The notes: generated by a model not told the origin, from the sequence alone. A DNA stretch of 64,000 bases from DATFVA01 sp963745945 (GCA_963745945.1 CAVUZG010000002.1:62001-126000); one strand, 5' to 3'. Positions 56,701-63,883 are shown, numbered from the stretch's first letter. Made by a program: numbers and translations.

Positions 56701-57748
56701 TTCCCGTCTCATCTTTAACCGGGAAAGCTCTCTCCCGCAGGTATTTGATTGTACCGTCATTCCATTTTATCCTGTAGGTAGAATCGGTTGGGATGCCTTT
56801 CTTCTGACGGGCAATAGCCCTGTAAGCTTTGTTACGGTCCTGCTTAATAATAAAATTAAGATAAGAGAGCGGATTCCTGTAAATCGTTTCAACAGGTTGT
56901 CCGAAAACTTTTTCATAGGCTTCACTCATGTAAATAATTTCAGTCTTACCGGGATTGCTCACATAAAATACTTCACTGAGATTTTCAATGAGATGTCTGA
57001 AAATGATTTCATTCTCTTTGAGCTGTGCAATATTTTCTTTTATGTGTGAAATATCCCTTGCGATTGAAGAAGCTCCTATAATATTCCCTTTTGAATCTTT
57101 CACCGGGGAGATGGCAACTGAAACTGAAATGATTTTTCCTTCTTTAGTAATTCTCTCTGTTTCGTAATGTTCAATCTTCTCTCCCCTGCGAAGTTTTTTC
57201 ATTATATCACTTATTTCATCTTTTTTACCAGGGGGAGCAATAGTTGTTATATTCTTCCCGATAATTTCATCAGCCGTATAACCATAAATAACTTCAGCCC
57301 CTTTGTTCCAGCTTATTATTTTCCCATCAAGTCTCTTCCCTATAATTGCATCATCCGATGCTTCCACCATTGCAGAAAAAAGTGCCTGCATAGTATCTTC
57401 CGTGCTTTCGGGAGTTACGGGAATAATGGTGAGCAGAACAACAGGTTTACTATTAATAATAATCCCTGATTTTTGTTCTTCAACCAGCAGTTTTGTACCG
57501 TCCTTTTTTCTGTGGTAGTTCCTTGATGAACCGATGAGTTTATGAAGCTGATTGAATTCGCTTGAGGCATCGTGAAAGATTAAATCACGCAGCCTGATTT
57601 TAAGAAATTCTGATTTTGTGTAACCATAAAATTTAAGGGCGGAGGAATTGGAATCCATTATTTGAAATGTAGCTGCATCGTAAATAATCATTGGCAGGGG
57701 ATTTAAGTCGAAGATCGACTTATAGCCGGTATCGGTAGATATACTCAT
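53705..57748 (-). CDS. Soluble multi-PAS/GAF sensor histidine kinase (HisKA_2 type)
   Basis: A 1,347-residue kinase with no membrane segment. By eye it holds seven PAS-type domains (about residues 8-115, 120-240, 245-365, 380-525, 535-655, 885-1000 and 1020-1140), several ending in the DITER/DITE motif, and a GAF domain at about 680-850. The C-terminal kinase core has EILLKEIHHRVKNNMQVISS (phospho-acceptor His), LGLIINELVSNSFKHAF (N box) and VKDNGHGIPEGF. This HisKA_2 core is the type often paired with single response regulators. No partner regulator is next to it. The signals are unknown. Confidence 0.88.
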   Translation of the reverse strand: MSISTDTGYKSIFDLNPLPMIIYDAATFQIMDSNSSALKFYGYTKSEFLKIRLRDLIFHDASSEFNQLHKLIGSSRNYHRKKDGTKLLVEEQKSGIIINSKPVVLLTIIPVTPESTEDTMQALFSAMVEASDDAIIGKRLDGKIISWNKGAEVIYGYTADEIIGKNITTIAPPGKKDEISDIMKKLRRGEKIEHYETERITKEGKIISVSVAISPVKDSKGNIIGASSIARDISHIKENIAQLKENEIIFRHLIENLSEVFYVSNPGKTEIIYMSEAYEKVFGQPVETIYRNPLSYLNFIIKQDRNKAYRAIARQKKGIPTDSTYRIKWNDGTIKYLRERAFPVKDETGNVSRIIGIAEDITERINSEGVLKKSESRYRSIFESAAVSMIEFDFSAVTELINELRTDGVTNFRKYFYENRLFVDKCIENIKIIDVNPNAVKLFKAKNREDLLNHFQIIRPAAFPAVFTEQLIVLASGGNHFEAEYELRNLRGETIYVYGVVSFPEENAPYQYTVSSLINITERKLAERALSESEKRFRVMADTAPVLIWTTGADKGFYYFNKPWLDFRGGSIESELGKQWINGIHPADLPLFVKVFNNAFDEKKEFRIEFRLKKSDGEYRWLLNHGVPRYTEDGIFQGFVGSSIDITEMKQNEVELSKSLAREQNALARARASRSKLEFLAEASIILNSSLNYSETIQSLAKLLTPAICDWFILDLIVEGELKRLVVYHKDVAKIQFAVDLQKKNPPEMNGDGGVPNVIRTGKAELYKELTPELMQKQAKDSELFEIYKELGLRSVMMVPLRIREKVLGAITLCTAETKKNYDEDDLKFAEDIAHRAALAIDNANLFRKIDELNKDLEITIKEQQQEIKFRKKIEKDLREADERFRLITENSNDFITLFDEYDNFLYVNPAFTNVLGYNEDDIVGKISPYDIIHPDDVNSFKNSGVQSVNELRYQRSDGEFVWVESSSLKVNYLGKKITIGISRDITERKKIENERIKLYAQLETQRIRIDNLIANVPGVVWEAWGEPDAPDQKIDFISDYVEKLLGYPVEQWLNTPNFWLKVVHPDDREKAAESAKYTFGKKTSGINRFRWVAKDGSVLWIEAHSTGIYDKDGKVIGMRGVNMDITEQIKYEQQISASLEEKEILLKEIHHRVKNNMQVISSLLSLQSKNIPDKYTQDLFNESRNRIRSMALIHEKLYQSKDLYKIDFRSYVVDLLNNLMISYGMRGKNIRQEVDIENISFDIDTAITLGLIINELVSNSFKHAFKNIRNGTLIVSIHKKDKNFILNVKDNGHGIPEGFSLKKSETLGLQLVDTLIEQFYGKYQIKNNNGTEFIIEIPEPAENNSE

Positions 57749-57992
57749 TCGGTTTTTAGGAGCGGCTTACTGTATTTGCAGGAAGACCGGTTATAGGATT
57801 AGTAAAAATATTTCGTTAATGATTACCTGTTAAATTATCAGGTGGAATATAAAAAGTGCCTGTTTTTCGGCAAGTGTTCTTAAACACAAAGTGTGAATAC
57901 ATAATTAACAATTAAGAAACTTGCCTAACGGCAGTCAGGTTAACAATGAACAATTAAAATAGGCAGGGTAGATATGACCCTCAATCGTAAAT

Positions 57993-58043
57993 GTCATTTC
58001 GACGACTCTGCCAGAGGCAGACAAGCTCCGGGAGGAGAAATCT
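57993..58043 (+). repeat. GTCATTTCGA...GAAATCT palindrome
   Basis: Begins GTCATTTCGACGA, has an inner palindrome TCTGCCAGAGGCAGA, and ends GAGAAATCT. It pairs tail to tail with 58056-58091 across the spacer AATCACCCAAAA. Confidence 0.75.
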
Positions 58044-58055
58044 AATCACCCAAAA

Positions 58056-58091
58056 AGATTTCTCTCCCCGCTCCGCGGGAATCGAAATGAC
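58056..58091 (-). repeat. 36-base repeat AGATTTC...GAAATGAC, copy 1
   Basis: Identical copies at 58857-58892 and 62026-62061. The inner part CCGCTCCGCGG is itself a palindrome. Confidence 0.85.
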
Positions 58092-58105
58092 CAGTAGCAG
58101 ACACT

Positions 58106-58142
58106 GTCATATCGAACCTCGATTTATCGGGGTGAGATATCT
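58106..58142 (+). repeat. GTCATATCGA...GATATCT palindrome (covarying stem)
   Basis: Begins GTCATATCGA and ends GAGATATCT. Compared with 57993-58043 the outer stem changes from ATTTC/GAAAT to ATATC/GATAT, keeping the pairing. The inner palindrome is CGATTTATCG-like. Confidence 0.75.
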
Positions 58143-58160
58143 GTTGTGAAATGCTGCGTT

Positions 58161-58216
58161 AGATTTCTCATCGGCTAAACCTGCCTGCCGGTAGGCAGGG
58201 CCGGATTCGAAATGAC
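58161..58216 (-). repeat. AGATTTC...GAAATGAC element carrying a nested palindrome
   Basis: Matches 58331-58365 but holds an extra palindrome (CCTGCC...GGCAGG, 58180-58200) where the other copy has one base. Confidence 0.7.
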
Positions 58217-58330
58217 AAGTAAAAGAGGGTCGTCATATCGACGAGGTGAAATGACCAGCTAGCAAGAGTGTCGATAGTCTTGTCCGCTCTCTGGCGGAAG
58301 ATATCTGTTTCCGTGAGAATGAACTGCGTT

Positions 58331-58365
58331 AGATTTCTCACGGGCTAAAGCCGGATTCGAAATGA
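58331..58365 (-). repeat. AGATTTC...GAAATGAC element without the insert
   Basis: AGATTTCTCACGGGC, then TAAAGCCGGATTCGAAATGAC in two parts; it is the empty form of 58161-58216. Confidence 0.7.
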
Positions 58366-58408
58366 CTGGTGAAGAAGGATGTCATATCGACGAATGAAAT
58401 GAGGACGG

Positions 58409-58442
58409 GTCATTTCGATGGAGCCGAGCGACTGAGAAATCT
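58409..58442 (+). repeat. GTCATTTCGA...GAAATCT palindrome
   Basis: GTCATTTCGATGGAG, then CGAGCGACTGAGAAATCT, followed by TAAGGAAC, the same spacer found after 63569-63600. Confidence 0.75.
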
Positions 58443-58506
58443 TAAGGAACATTTTGGTGAATAATTTCTCCTTTCACCTGCTTGCCTTCCTATGGTGGAA
58501 GAAATC

Positions 58507-58809
58507 TTATTCCTGAAAACCTGATTCAATACTCAGGTCATTCCAGTTTTTGTTCATACTCTCAATAAGTTTATTCTTCTTTTCTCTTCTCCATTTTTTG
58601 ATTTCTTTTTCTCTCCTGATTGCTTCATTTGGGGTATTATAAACCTCAAAATAAACGAGCTTGTTCAAATTATACTTACTGGAAAATCCTTTGAGTATCT
58701 TATTCTTATGTTCATAAATTCTTCTTTCAAGGTTATTTGTCATTCCCACATAAATAACTTTATTATTCCAGTTGGCTAATATGTAAACATAGTAGTTTGC
58801 ACTGCTCAT
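58507..58809 (-). CDS. GIY-YIG nuclease-domain protein
   Basis: A 100-residue protein of the UPF0213/URI-like GIY-YIG group. The start of the domain is YYVYILANWNNKVIYVGMT, where YVYIL and VGMTNNLERRIYEH match the GIY and YIG strands and the catalytic Arg; KLVYFEVYNTPNEAIRREKE has the conserved Glu region. Such single-domain nucleases are common in Bacteroidota and their role is mostly unknown. It is flanked on both sides by the palindromic repeats, with an inverted linker beyond them, which suggests a link between nuclease and repeats (inference). Confidence 0.85.
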   Translation of the reverse strand: MSSANYYVYILANWNNKVIYVGMTNNLERRIYEHKNKILKGFSSKYNLNKLVYFEVYNTPNEAIRREKEIKKWRREKKNKLIESMNKNWNDLSIESGFQE

Positions 58810-58856
58810 AATTTTAAAGGTAATTATTTTTTAATTAGTAGGCTATCCTTTAGGAA

Positions 58857-58892
58857 AGATTTCTCTCCCCGCTCCGCGGGAATCGAAATGAC
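58857..58892 (-). repeat. 36-base repeat AGATTTC...GAAATGAC, copy 2
   Basis: Identical to 58056-58091. It is followed directly by the linker CCTATTTTAATTGTTAATTG (58897-58916). The rest of the gap to 59012 is C/T-rich with CCGACCTCTGACCTCCGACC-type short repeats. Confidence 0.85.
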
Positions 58893-59012
58893 GCCTACCT
58901 ATTTTAATTGTTAATTGAGATTTGCCCTCTGCCCTTCGTCTCCCTTTCTCTAAGTCACTCCCTCTCTCTGACTTCCGACCTCTGACCTCCGACCTCATCC
59001 CTAGTTACCCAA

Positions 59013-60650
59013 TCATAGCCCGTATGAAACCGTAATAGAAAAGGAATTTTTCTTCCCTAACAAGTATTCAGGTGTGCGGAGCGGGTCTTCATCACTTATA
59101 TCCGAATACCTGTAATTTAACCTGCCGAATAAATCATGCAGTGCTTCGTAAGAAACAGAAAATTCAACCGCACTTTCCTTTCTTACCGGTCCGTATAAAA
59201 ACGGCTCAGTCTCCATTCTCTCATATGCATAAACTATATCTTTAAGTCCTCCCTTTCTTATTCCCTGGAACGCGAGAGAGAAATCCAGTCCGCGTGAAAA
59301 TCTGTAATCAAGTTTCAGACTTAACTGGTCTGCATTCTGTCCCAGCCAGTCACCCAATGGATAGTTAAGATGTTTGTAAGTAGTTACTTCATCTTTATGT
59401 TCGTAGAGCCAGGGAGATGTCCGTGTATACTCAATATTTATATCAAGATTCGGAATAAACAAATCTATTTTTTTTCCGCCAATTGTTAGACCATACCACG
59501 TATTGCTGAAATCATTTTTAAGAACATTCCGCACTTCGGTTACATCTATAAATACAGTTGAGTAAAAAACAAATGTTTCCGGCAGTCTGACCGCCGCATC
59601 AAAATACATCTGCCCGTTACTGTCTTCAACATCAAGTCTCCCGGTATTATGATCAAGAAACTTGAAGAACATAAATGGAATAAAAAACTCCGGGCGCAGA
59701 TCGCCTGTGTAAATAACTGAGTTGCCCAGTGACAGATCCAGCCATTCGGCGGGAGTTACACTTAAAAAATTAGCTGCAATATATTTGGAATGATACGCCT
59801 TTCTCAGTCTCGGGGAGATACTGTTAGGATATGCATAATAAAACTTAGATGAATCGAGCACCAGTGAATTCAGCCAGCCGTGTATATAATAAAACCTGAA
59901 CCACGGAACCGGGTGGAGATCAAAACGTATGTATGGATATGAAGGTGGTTTGGTAGACAGAATAAGCTGTCCGAATTTTCCATGTCCCCACTCAAGAGGT
60001 TCTTTAACAAGTGAAATAGAACCAAGGCTCCGCCCTGCTTTGCCGGAGGGCAGGTTAAAATTAATAGCCCCAGTAAGTTCAGTATACTCAATTCCGTCCG
60101 GCGCATTTTTTATTGCCGCACCGGTAAGAGGAGAAAAAGATTTTGTCCTGTCAACATTATCCCCGTATTCACCGTTGTCCCTCAGGTTCAGTGAAGCCCC
60201 GAACCAGTTACCGTATGTACCAAAGAAACCGGCTCCCCACCATCTTTTATGTCCTGTTTTCCCGCCGGCAGAGGATATACCGTAACCTGCCACAGGCCAT
60301 ACCGAAATCCTGAACAGCGAATCACTGTAATTGTAAAGATACCATCTCTGCTTTTGCGGCAGATTCATTTCATAGGCATATTCCTCTTCGTACCATTCAA
60401 GCTGCTTCTTTTCAGTCTCATTAAGTTTTTCTTCATTCATTGAAGCCTGAATTAATTCATCCGCAATAAGTTTACGCGGTAACGGAAGCACCTCGTTGTG
60501 AAATTCAATAATCTTTTTTAACGAAAGTCTTTCAAGGAAATTATAAACATCGCTGGTTACAGGTGTGTAAACAATCTGGGCGCTTGTCGAGTTTGCAATC
60601 AGTATTAAAATAATCGTTATGAACGATAAGTTTTTGATTAGTATCTTCAA
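59013..60650 (-). CDS. Wzi-family capsule-assembly outer-membrane protein
   Basis: A 545-residue protein with a signal peptide (ending STSAQ) and a barrel of the capsule-assembly Wzi type. The pattern TPVTSDVYNFLERLSLKKII at the N-terminus, PQKQRWYLYNYSD, and later GAINFNLPSGKAGRS and WYGLTIGGKKIDLFIPNLD are typical of the family in this group. Wzi binds capsular polysaccharide at the outer surface; here it may serve the glycan made by the genes at 11.3-18.6 kb, and the sugar transferase at 62.1 kb. A short palindrome-like stretch lies inside the gene at 60032-60054. Confidence 0.8.
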   Translation of the reverse strand: MKILIKNLSFITIILILIANSTSAQIVYTPVTSDVYNFLERLSLKKIIEFHNEVLPLPRKLIADELIQASMNEEKLNETEKKQLEWYEEEYAYEMNLPQKQRWYLYNYSDSLFRISVWPVAGYGISSAGGKTGHKRWWGAGFFGTYGNWFGASLNLRDNGEYGDNVDRTKSFSPLTGAAIKNAPDGIEYTELTGAINFNLPSGKAGRSLGSISLVKEPLEWGHGKFGQLILSTKPPSYPYIRFDLHPVPWFRFYYIHGWLNSLVLDSSKFYYAYPNSISPRLRKAYHSKYIAANFLSVTPAEWLDLSLGNSVIYTGDLRPEFFIPFMFFKFLDHNTGRLDVEDSNGQMYFDAAVRLPETFVFYSTVFIDVTEVRNVLKNDFSNTWYGLTIGGKKIDLFIPNLDINIEYTRTSPWLYEHKDEVTTYKHLNYPLGDWLGQNADQLSLKLDYRFSRGLDFSLAFQGIRKGGLKDIVYAYERMETEPFLYGPVRKESAVEFSVSYEALHDLFGRLNYRYSDISDEDPLRTPEYLLGKKNSFSITVSYGL

Positions 60651-60796
60651 TCATGTACCATATATAATGAAACAATGTGATTAGCATGTAAAATATAAAT
60701 TATAATCAGCGAATCTGCCATAGTTTGATGTGAAGCCATAAGGATTGTCAAGAATAGAATTCAGGAATATTTTTTAACAATATTGCAATTACTTTT

Positions 60797-61183
60797 CTAA
60801 TAAAGAAAGCTTTTCTTAATCATTTTTAATACTGCTTCAAGATTATGAATGATTTCTTCATTCTCAAATCGTATCACCCGTAAACCTAAATAATTAAGAA
60901 TTTTTGTTCTATCTTTATCATATTTCAGCTTGTACTGATGGAACCTGCCATCTACTTCGATTACAATTTTTTCTTCATAGCAAAAGAAATCAGCGATAAA
61001 AAATGATTCTATACCTTTTAAGTCGTAGTATACAGGATATTGCCTGTAAAATTTTTTATTATGAAATTTCTTACCGCGAATTGCATCCCATAATTTCTTT
61101 TCAGCTGAAGTTGAGTTTGCCCTTAATTCTCTGCAAAATATTTTGGCTATAACACTTAATCTTTTTTTACTATTTAAACTCAA
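60797..61183 (-). CDS. DUF559 endonuclease-like protein
   Basis: A 128-residue protein with the DUF559 (Vsr-like, PD-(D/E)xK-type) pattern: LRANSTSAEKKLWDAIRGKK, FHNKKFYRQYPVYY, FIADFFCYEEKIVIEVDGRF (acidic active-site region) and LNYLGLRVIRFENEEI. The start is TTG 61183 with AGAGAG upstream. DUF559 proteins are often single genes of unknown role; Vsr relatives nick DNA at mismatches. It lies at the border of the second repeat-rich gap. Confidence 0.83.
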   Translation of the reverse strand: MSLNSKKRLSVIAKIFCRELRANSTSAEKKLWDAIRGKKFHNKKFYRQYPVYYDLKGIESFFIADFFCYEEKIVIEVDGRFHQYKLKYDKDRTKILNYLGLRVIRFENEEIIHNLEAVLKMIKKSFLY

Positions 61184-61477
61184 ATTGTATTCTCTCTTTA
61201 TTCCTGCCTCGCCGGGATGATGCCTAAATTTCCTGATTCACGTAAAATGAACTCATCCCAACCCTTCTCTTAAAAAGAGCAGGGCTTATTCTCAATTTTA
61301 ACCCGGCATTGCTATATTTATCATTTGATATACTTTTAGTTACAACTACAATAATAAGTTATCCTCAACAACAAGTCCCTCTCTTACAAGAGAGGGATTG
61401 CAGGGTTAGTTTCAATAGTTATTAATACATATTTAAAATATAAACTTTATTAAGTAATGGAAGCAAGGTCATCAGGG

Positions 61478-61577
61478 GGAGTGACGAGTGAGATGAAGGG
61501 AGGAAGTGACTTAGAGAGGAGGAGTGACTCAGAGAAGATGAGAAGTGACTCAGTGAAGGAGATGAGGAAGTGATTAG
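61478..61577. repeat. Purine-rich imperfect tandem repeat
   Basis: About five units of the type GARGTGACTCAGAGAAGATGA with 19-25-base spacing. Nearly all purine on the plus strand. A similar block is inverted at about 58920-58980. Confidence 0.6.
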
Positions 61578-61618
61578 CTTGTCTGCCTCTGGCGGAAGAT
61601 ATCTTTTCCTTATGAATA

Positions 61619-61654
61619 AGATTTCTCTCCCGATAAATCGGGAATCGAAATGAC
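61619..61654 (-). repeat. AGATTTC...GAAATGAC palindrome with CCGATAAATCGG core
   Basis: Same ends as the 36-base repeat but with the inner palindrome CCGATAAATCGG. Confidence 0.7.
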
Positions 61655-61669
61655 TGGTGAAGAAGCGTC

Positions 61670-61720
61670 GTCATATCGACGACTCTGCCGGAGGCAGACA
61701 GGCTCCGGGAGGAGATATCT
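61670..61720 (+). repeat. GTCATATCGA...GATATCT palindrome
   Basis: Outer stem ATATC/GATAT; inner part CTCTGCCGGAGGCAGACAGG resembles 57993-58043, which has the ATTTC/GAAAT stem. Confidence 0.75.
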
Positions 61721-61765
61721 ATTCTTAACAAGATTTCTCGTGTTGGTCGAAATGACCAGTGAAAG

Positions 61766-61790
61766 AGATTCTGATATTCATCAGAATGAC
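61766..61790 (-). repeat. AGATTCTGATATTCATCAGAATGAC-type palindrome, copy 1
   Basis: AGATTCTGAT, then TTCATCAGAATGAC after two bases; the stem is TTCTGAT/ATCAGAA. It is the first part of a roughly 110-base module repeated at 63729-63836. Confidence 0.75.
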
Positions 61791-61854
61791 AAAGTGTTCA
61801 TCTTTCGATTTGCCTAAAGACGAGACAGGCAATATCAGGATGACTGGATACACA

Positions 61855-61888
61855 AGATTTCTCTCCCGACAACTGGAACCGAAATGAC
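61855..61888 (-). repeat. AGATTTC...GAAATGAC palindrome
   Basis: AGATTTCTCTCCCGACAACT, then GGAACCGAAATGAC; a worn copy at the end of the repeated module. Confidence 0.6.
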
Positions 61889-61896
61889 GCTGCGTA

Positions 61897-61931
61897 AGAT
61901 TTCTCCCCCGATAAATCGGGATCGAAATGAC
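61897..61931 (-). repeat. AGATTTC...GAAATGAC palindrome with CCGATAAATCGG core
   Basis: Close to 61619-61654, with an extra C before and a shorter A run after the core. Confidence 0.65.
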
Positions 61932-61946
61932 GGGTGAAGGAAGGAT

Positions 61947-62008
61947 GTCATATCGACGATCCTGCTTTTAGCAGGTGATAGCCTGTCCGCCTCTGGCGGA
62001 AGATATCT
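61947..62008 (+). repeat. GTCATATCGA...GATATCT palindrome with two inner hairpins
   Basis: The outer stem is ATATC/GATAT; inside lie CCTGCTTTTAGCAGG and TCCGCCTCTGGCGGA hairpins. Confidence 0.7.
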
Positions 62009-62025
62009 TTTTTTTCTTATGAATG

Positions 62026-62061
62026 AGATTTCTCTCCCCGCTCCGCGGGAATCGAAATGAC
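62026..62061 (-). repeat. 36-base repeat AGATTTC...GAAATGAC, copy 3
   Basis: Identical to 58056-58091 and 58857-58892. Confidence 0.85.
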
Positions 62062-62146
62062 TGGTGATTAATTTGTTCCCTTCTTTTACTGACTGCTGAC
62101 CTCCCTCTCCCTAAGTTCCTTCGTCTCTCAGTCTCCCCTACTCCGC

Positions 62147-63247
62147 CTACGAGCTTCTCTGCCGCTTTAATACAATATTCTTAAAGATCAGCCAGAGATA
62201 TATCATATCTGTCCGAACAGGATTTTTAGAATAACTATCAAGGTAACGTGATTCCGATTCCATTATTTCCGGAAGGGTTTTGGGCATATCTGCATAGTAA
62301 GGAGGTACCAGTCCGGGTTTGAATTTAAATCGTTTCTGCTTGTGCTCTTCAGTATAAAGACTAAGATAATGAGGGCTTAACGGCCTGACGCCGACAAGTT
62401 TAAGATCACCTTTTATAAAATTAAAGATCATCGGAAGCTCATCTATCCATAATTTCCGCAAAAATCTTCCCCAACTCGTAATGCGGAAATCTTTATTGAA
62501 CTTTCCGCCTTCTTTAAGATTATTCTGTTTAAAAACATATTCCTGTACATATTCCGCATAGGGATGCATAGTACGGATTTTATATACACTTATTGGTTTA
62601 CCATTCTTACCAATCCTGTTAAGCTTAACGATAAGACCATAGCTTGGATGTTCATCATAGGCAGGACCGCTGATATTTTTTGCAGCAAAATAAAGTTTTC
62701 CATCGATTTCTTTAAATGATAAAATCTTAAAACCGCAGGAAAAAAGTCTTCCGAATGTTTCAGATTTTGAAAGGACCCTGTTTCTTCCTTTTGAAAGAGC
62801 AAAATAAATTTTACGTGTCGGTTTCCATTTTGGTAATATTCTTTTGTAGATAAAATCTAAAAAATAAAAATGGCGAGCAACAAACGGGGTAAACTTCCTG
62901 TAGATTCTTTCCTTCCGCAGTTCAATTGTTTCAACACACCCGATATATACTCCATCATAAGGAAGAATTGCGTTTACAGTTTCAAAGAATTTATTCAGGT
63001 GTCGGATATCATTAATTCTTTTCAGGTTTACAATGTTTAAAGTTTCACTATCTTTTAATGCTTCAATTTCAAAACGCGACTGAACTTCAACTATTTTCGT
63101 TTGCCCGGGAGAAGAATCGATATTAGCCGAGATAAACTCTGAAAGCTCCTGCGGAACATTATTAATGTAAGTGAAACTTTTTTCCTTTGCGGGAAAGGAA
63201 AATGATTGTAAAACTACTTCACCTGAATTTCGTACAGAATCGCGCAT
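62147..63247 (-). CDS. Sugar transferase (bacterial undecaprenyl-phosphate sugar-1-P transferase type)
   Basis: A 366-residue protein. The C-terminal 170 residues are the sugar transferase domain: SVYKIRTMHPYAEYVQEY, RITSWGRFLRKLWIDELPMI, FNFIKGDLKLVGVRPLSPHY and FKPGLVPPYYADM. The N-terminal 190 residues form a domain seen in related proteins of this group (HLNKFFETVNAILPYDGVYI, GCVETIELRKERI), without the usual helices of WbaP/WcaJ. These enzymes start glycan chains on undecaprenyl phosphate; this could be the first enzyme for the glycan of the 11-18 kb locus (inference). ATG 63247 is used. Confidence 0.85.
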   Translation of the reverse strand: MRDSVRNSGEVVLQSFSFPAKEKSFTYINNVPQELSEFISANIDSSPGQTKIVEVQSRFEIEALKDSETLNIVNLKRINDIRHLNKFFETVNAILPYDGVYIGCVETIELRKERIYRKFTPFVARHFYFLDFIYKRILPKWKPTRKIYFALSKGRNRVLSKSETFGRLFSCGFKILSFKEIDGKLYFAAKNISGPAYDEHPSYGLIVKLNRIGKNGKPISVYKIRTMHPYAEYVQEYVFKQNNLKEGGKFNKDFRITSWGRFLRKLWIDELPMIFNFIKGDLKLVGVRPLSPHYLSLYTEEHKQKRFKFKPGLVPPYYADMPKTLPEIMESESRYLDSYSKNPVRTDMIYLWLIFKNIVLKRQRSS

Positions 63248-63568
63248 CCCGAAATACCCCTATGGTTTAATTATATTATTGTATAAAGTTTATTCATTTG
63301 TTCCTGCTTATCAAATACTCTGCCGGTTAATTAGTAAGGATTATTCAAAAAAAGTGAGTACAACTGATCTTGTTTTTACTGAAGATGCCCATTCAACGTA
63401 AAAACTATACAAATTTACACCGAGTTTCTCACATTTCAAAATCAATTTAATTATCATTTCTTCAGAAAGGATATTGTGATATTAGTACATTTAAGGCCGG
63501 GTAAGGAGAGATGGCTGTGCCAGAGAAAGATTTCTCTCTATCATCCGAAATGACTGCAAGTGGTACTC

Positions 63569-63600
63569 GTCATTTCGAAGGAGGAACGACTGAGAAATCT
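63569..63600 (+). repeat. GTCATTTCGA...GAAATCT palindrome
   Basis: Convergent with the AGATTTC element that starts at 63619, with spacer TAAGGAACCGTTTGAGGAA. Confidence 0.7.
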
Positions 63601-63728
63601 TAAGGAACCGTTTGAGGAAAGATTTCTCTCCCGATAAACCTGCCTACCCGTCTTCGACGAGGTAAACCGGCAGGCAGGCGCAATACTTTTTATGTGCGGG
63701 GAAAAAGGAAGGAAAGATTTTAAGAAAG

Positions 63729-63753
63729 AGATTCTGATATTCATCAGAATGAC
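63729..63753 (-). repeat. AGATTCTGATATTCATCAGAATGAC-type palindrome, copy 2
   Basis: Identical stem and loop to 61766-61790, in the second copy of the 110-base module. Confidence 0.75.
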
Positions 63754-63817
63754 CCGAAGATCATTCTTCGATCCGCCTAAAGGCGAGACAGGCAAGCCCA
63801 GGATGACGGGATACACA

Positions 63818-63852
63818 AGATTTCTCTCCCGACCGTCGGGATTCGATATGAC
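63818..63852 (-). repeat. AGATTTC...GATATGAC palindrome
   Basis: Core CCCGACCGTCGGG; the outer stem is partly mismatched (TTTC against GATA). It is followed by CCTTATTTTAATCGTTAATC (63857-63876), the same linker as at 58897. Confidence 0.65.
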
Positions 63853-63883
63853 ACTCCCTTATTTTAATCGTTAATCAAGCACC

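Larger units (their letters stand above)
57749..58506. other. Intergenic region rich in GTCA...ATCT palindromes
   Basis: A 758-base gap without a convincing gene. From 57993 on it is almost wholly made of palindromic elements and their remains (57993-58043, 58056-58091, 58106-58142, 58161-58216, 58331-58365, 58409-58442). A linker reading AACAATTAAAATAGG at 57949-57963 recurs inverted at 58897-58912. Bases 57749-57937 hold the upstream region of the PAS kinase, where I see no strong promoter. Confidence 0.7.
61184..62146. other. Intergenic region with palindromes and a purine-rich tandem repeat
   Basis: A 963-base gap with no convincing gene. From 61184 to about 61470 it is unique, with GATGAGTTCATT-like and AGAGAGGG stretches. 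From 61478 it holds a purine-rich tandem repeat, then palindromes at 61619-61654, 61670-61720, 61766-61790, 61855-61888, 61897-61931, 61947-62008 and 62026-62061, and a C/T-rich end (62091-62146). Confidence 0.7.

Noticed and set aside
57993..58442. CRISPR array
   Set aside because: Repeats vary in length, orientation and spacing, are palindromic throughout, and no cas genes are seen.
58507..61183. Insertion sequence or transposon with a transposase
   Set aside because: No DDE, HUH or recombinase domain was found; only single nuclease-domain proteins and palindromes.
61450..61731. Short minus-strand frame over the tandem repeat
   Set aside because: Its sequence is made wholly of the palindromes and purine repeats; the translated pattern has no domain.
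63171..63401. Plus-strand gene overlapping the sugar transferase start
   Set aside because: No domain, overlaps the well-supported minus-strand gene, no ribosome binding site.
63541..63816. Short minus-strand frame near the window end
   Set aside because: Again lies over palindromic elements, and a similar translation recurs wherever the repeats occur.
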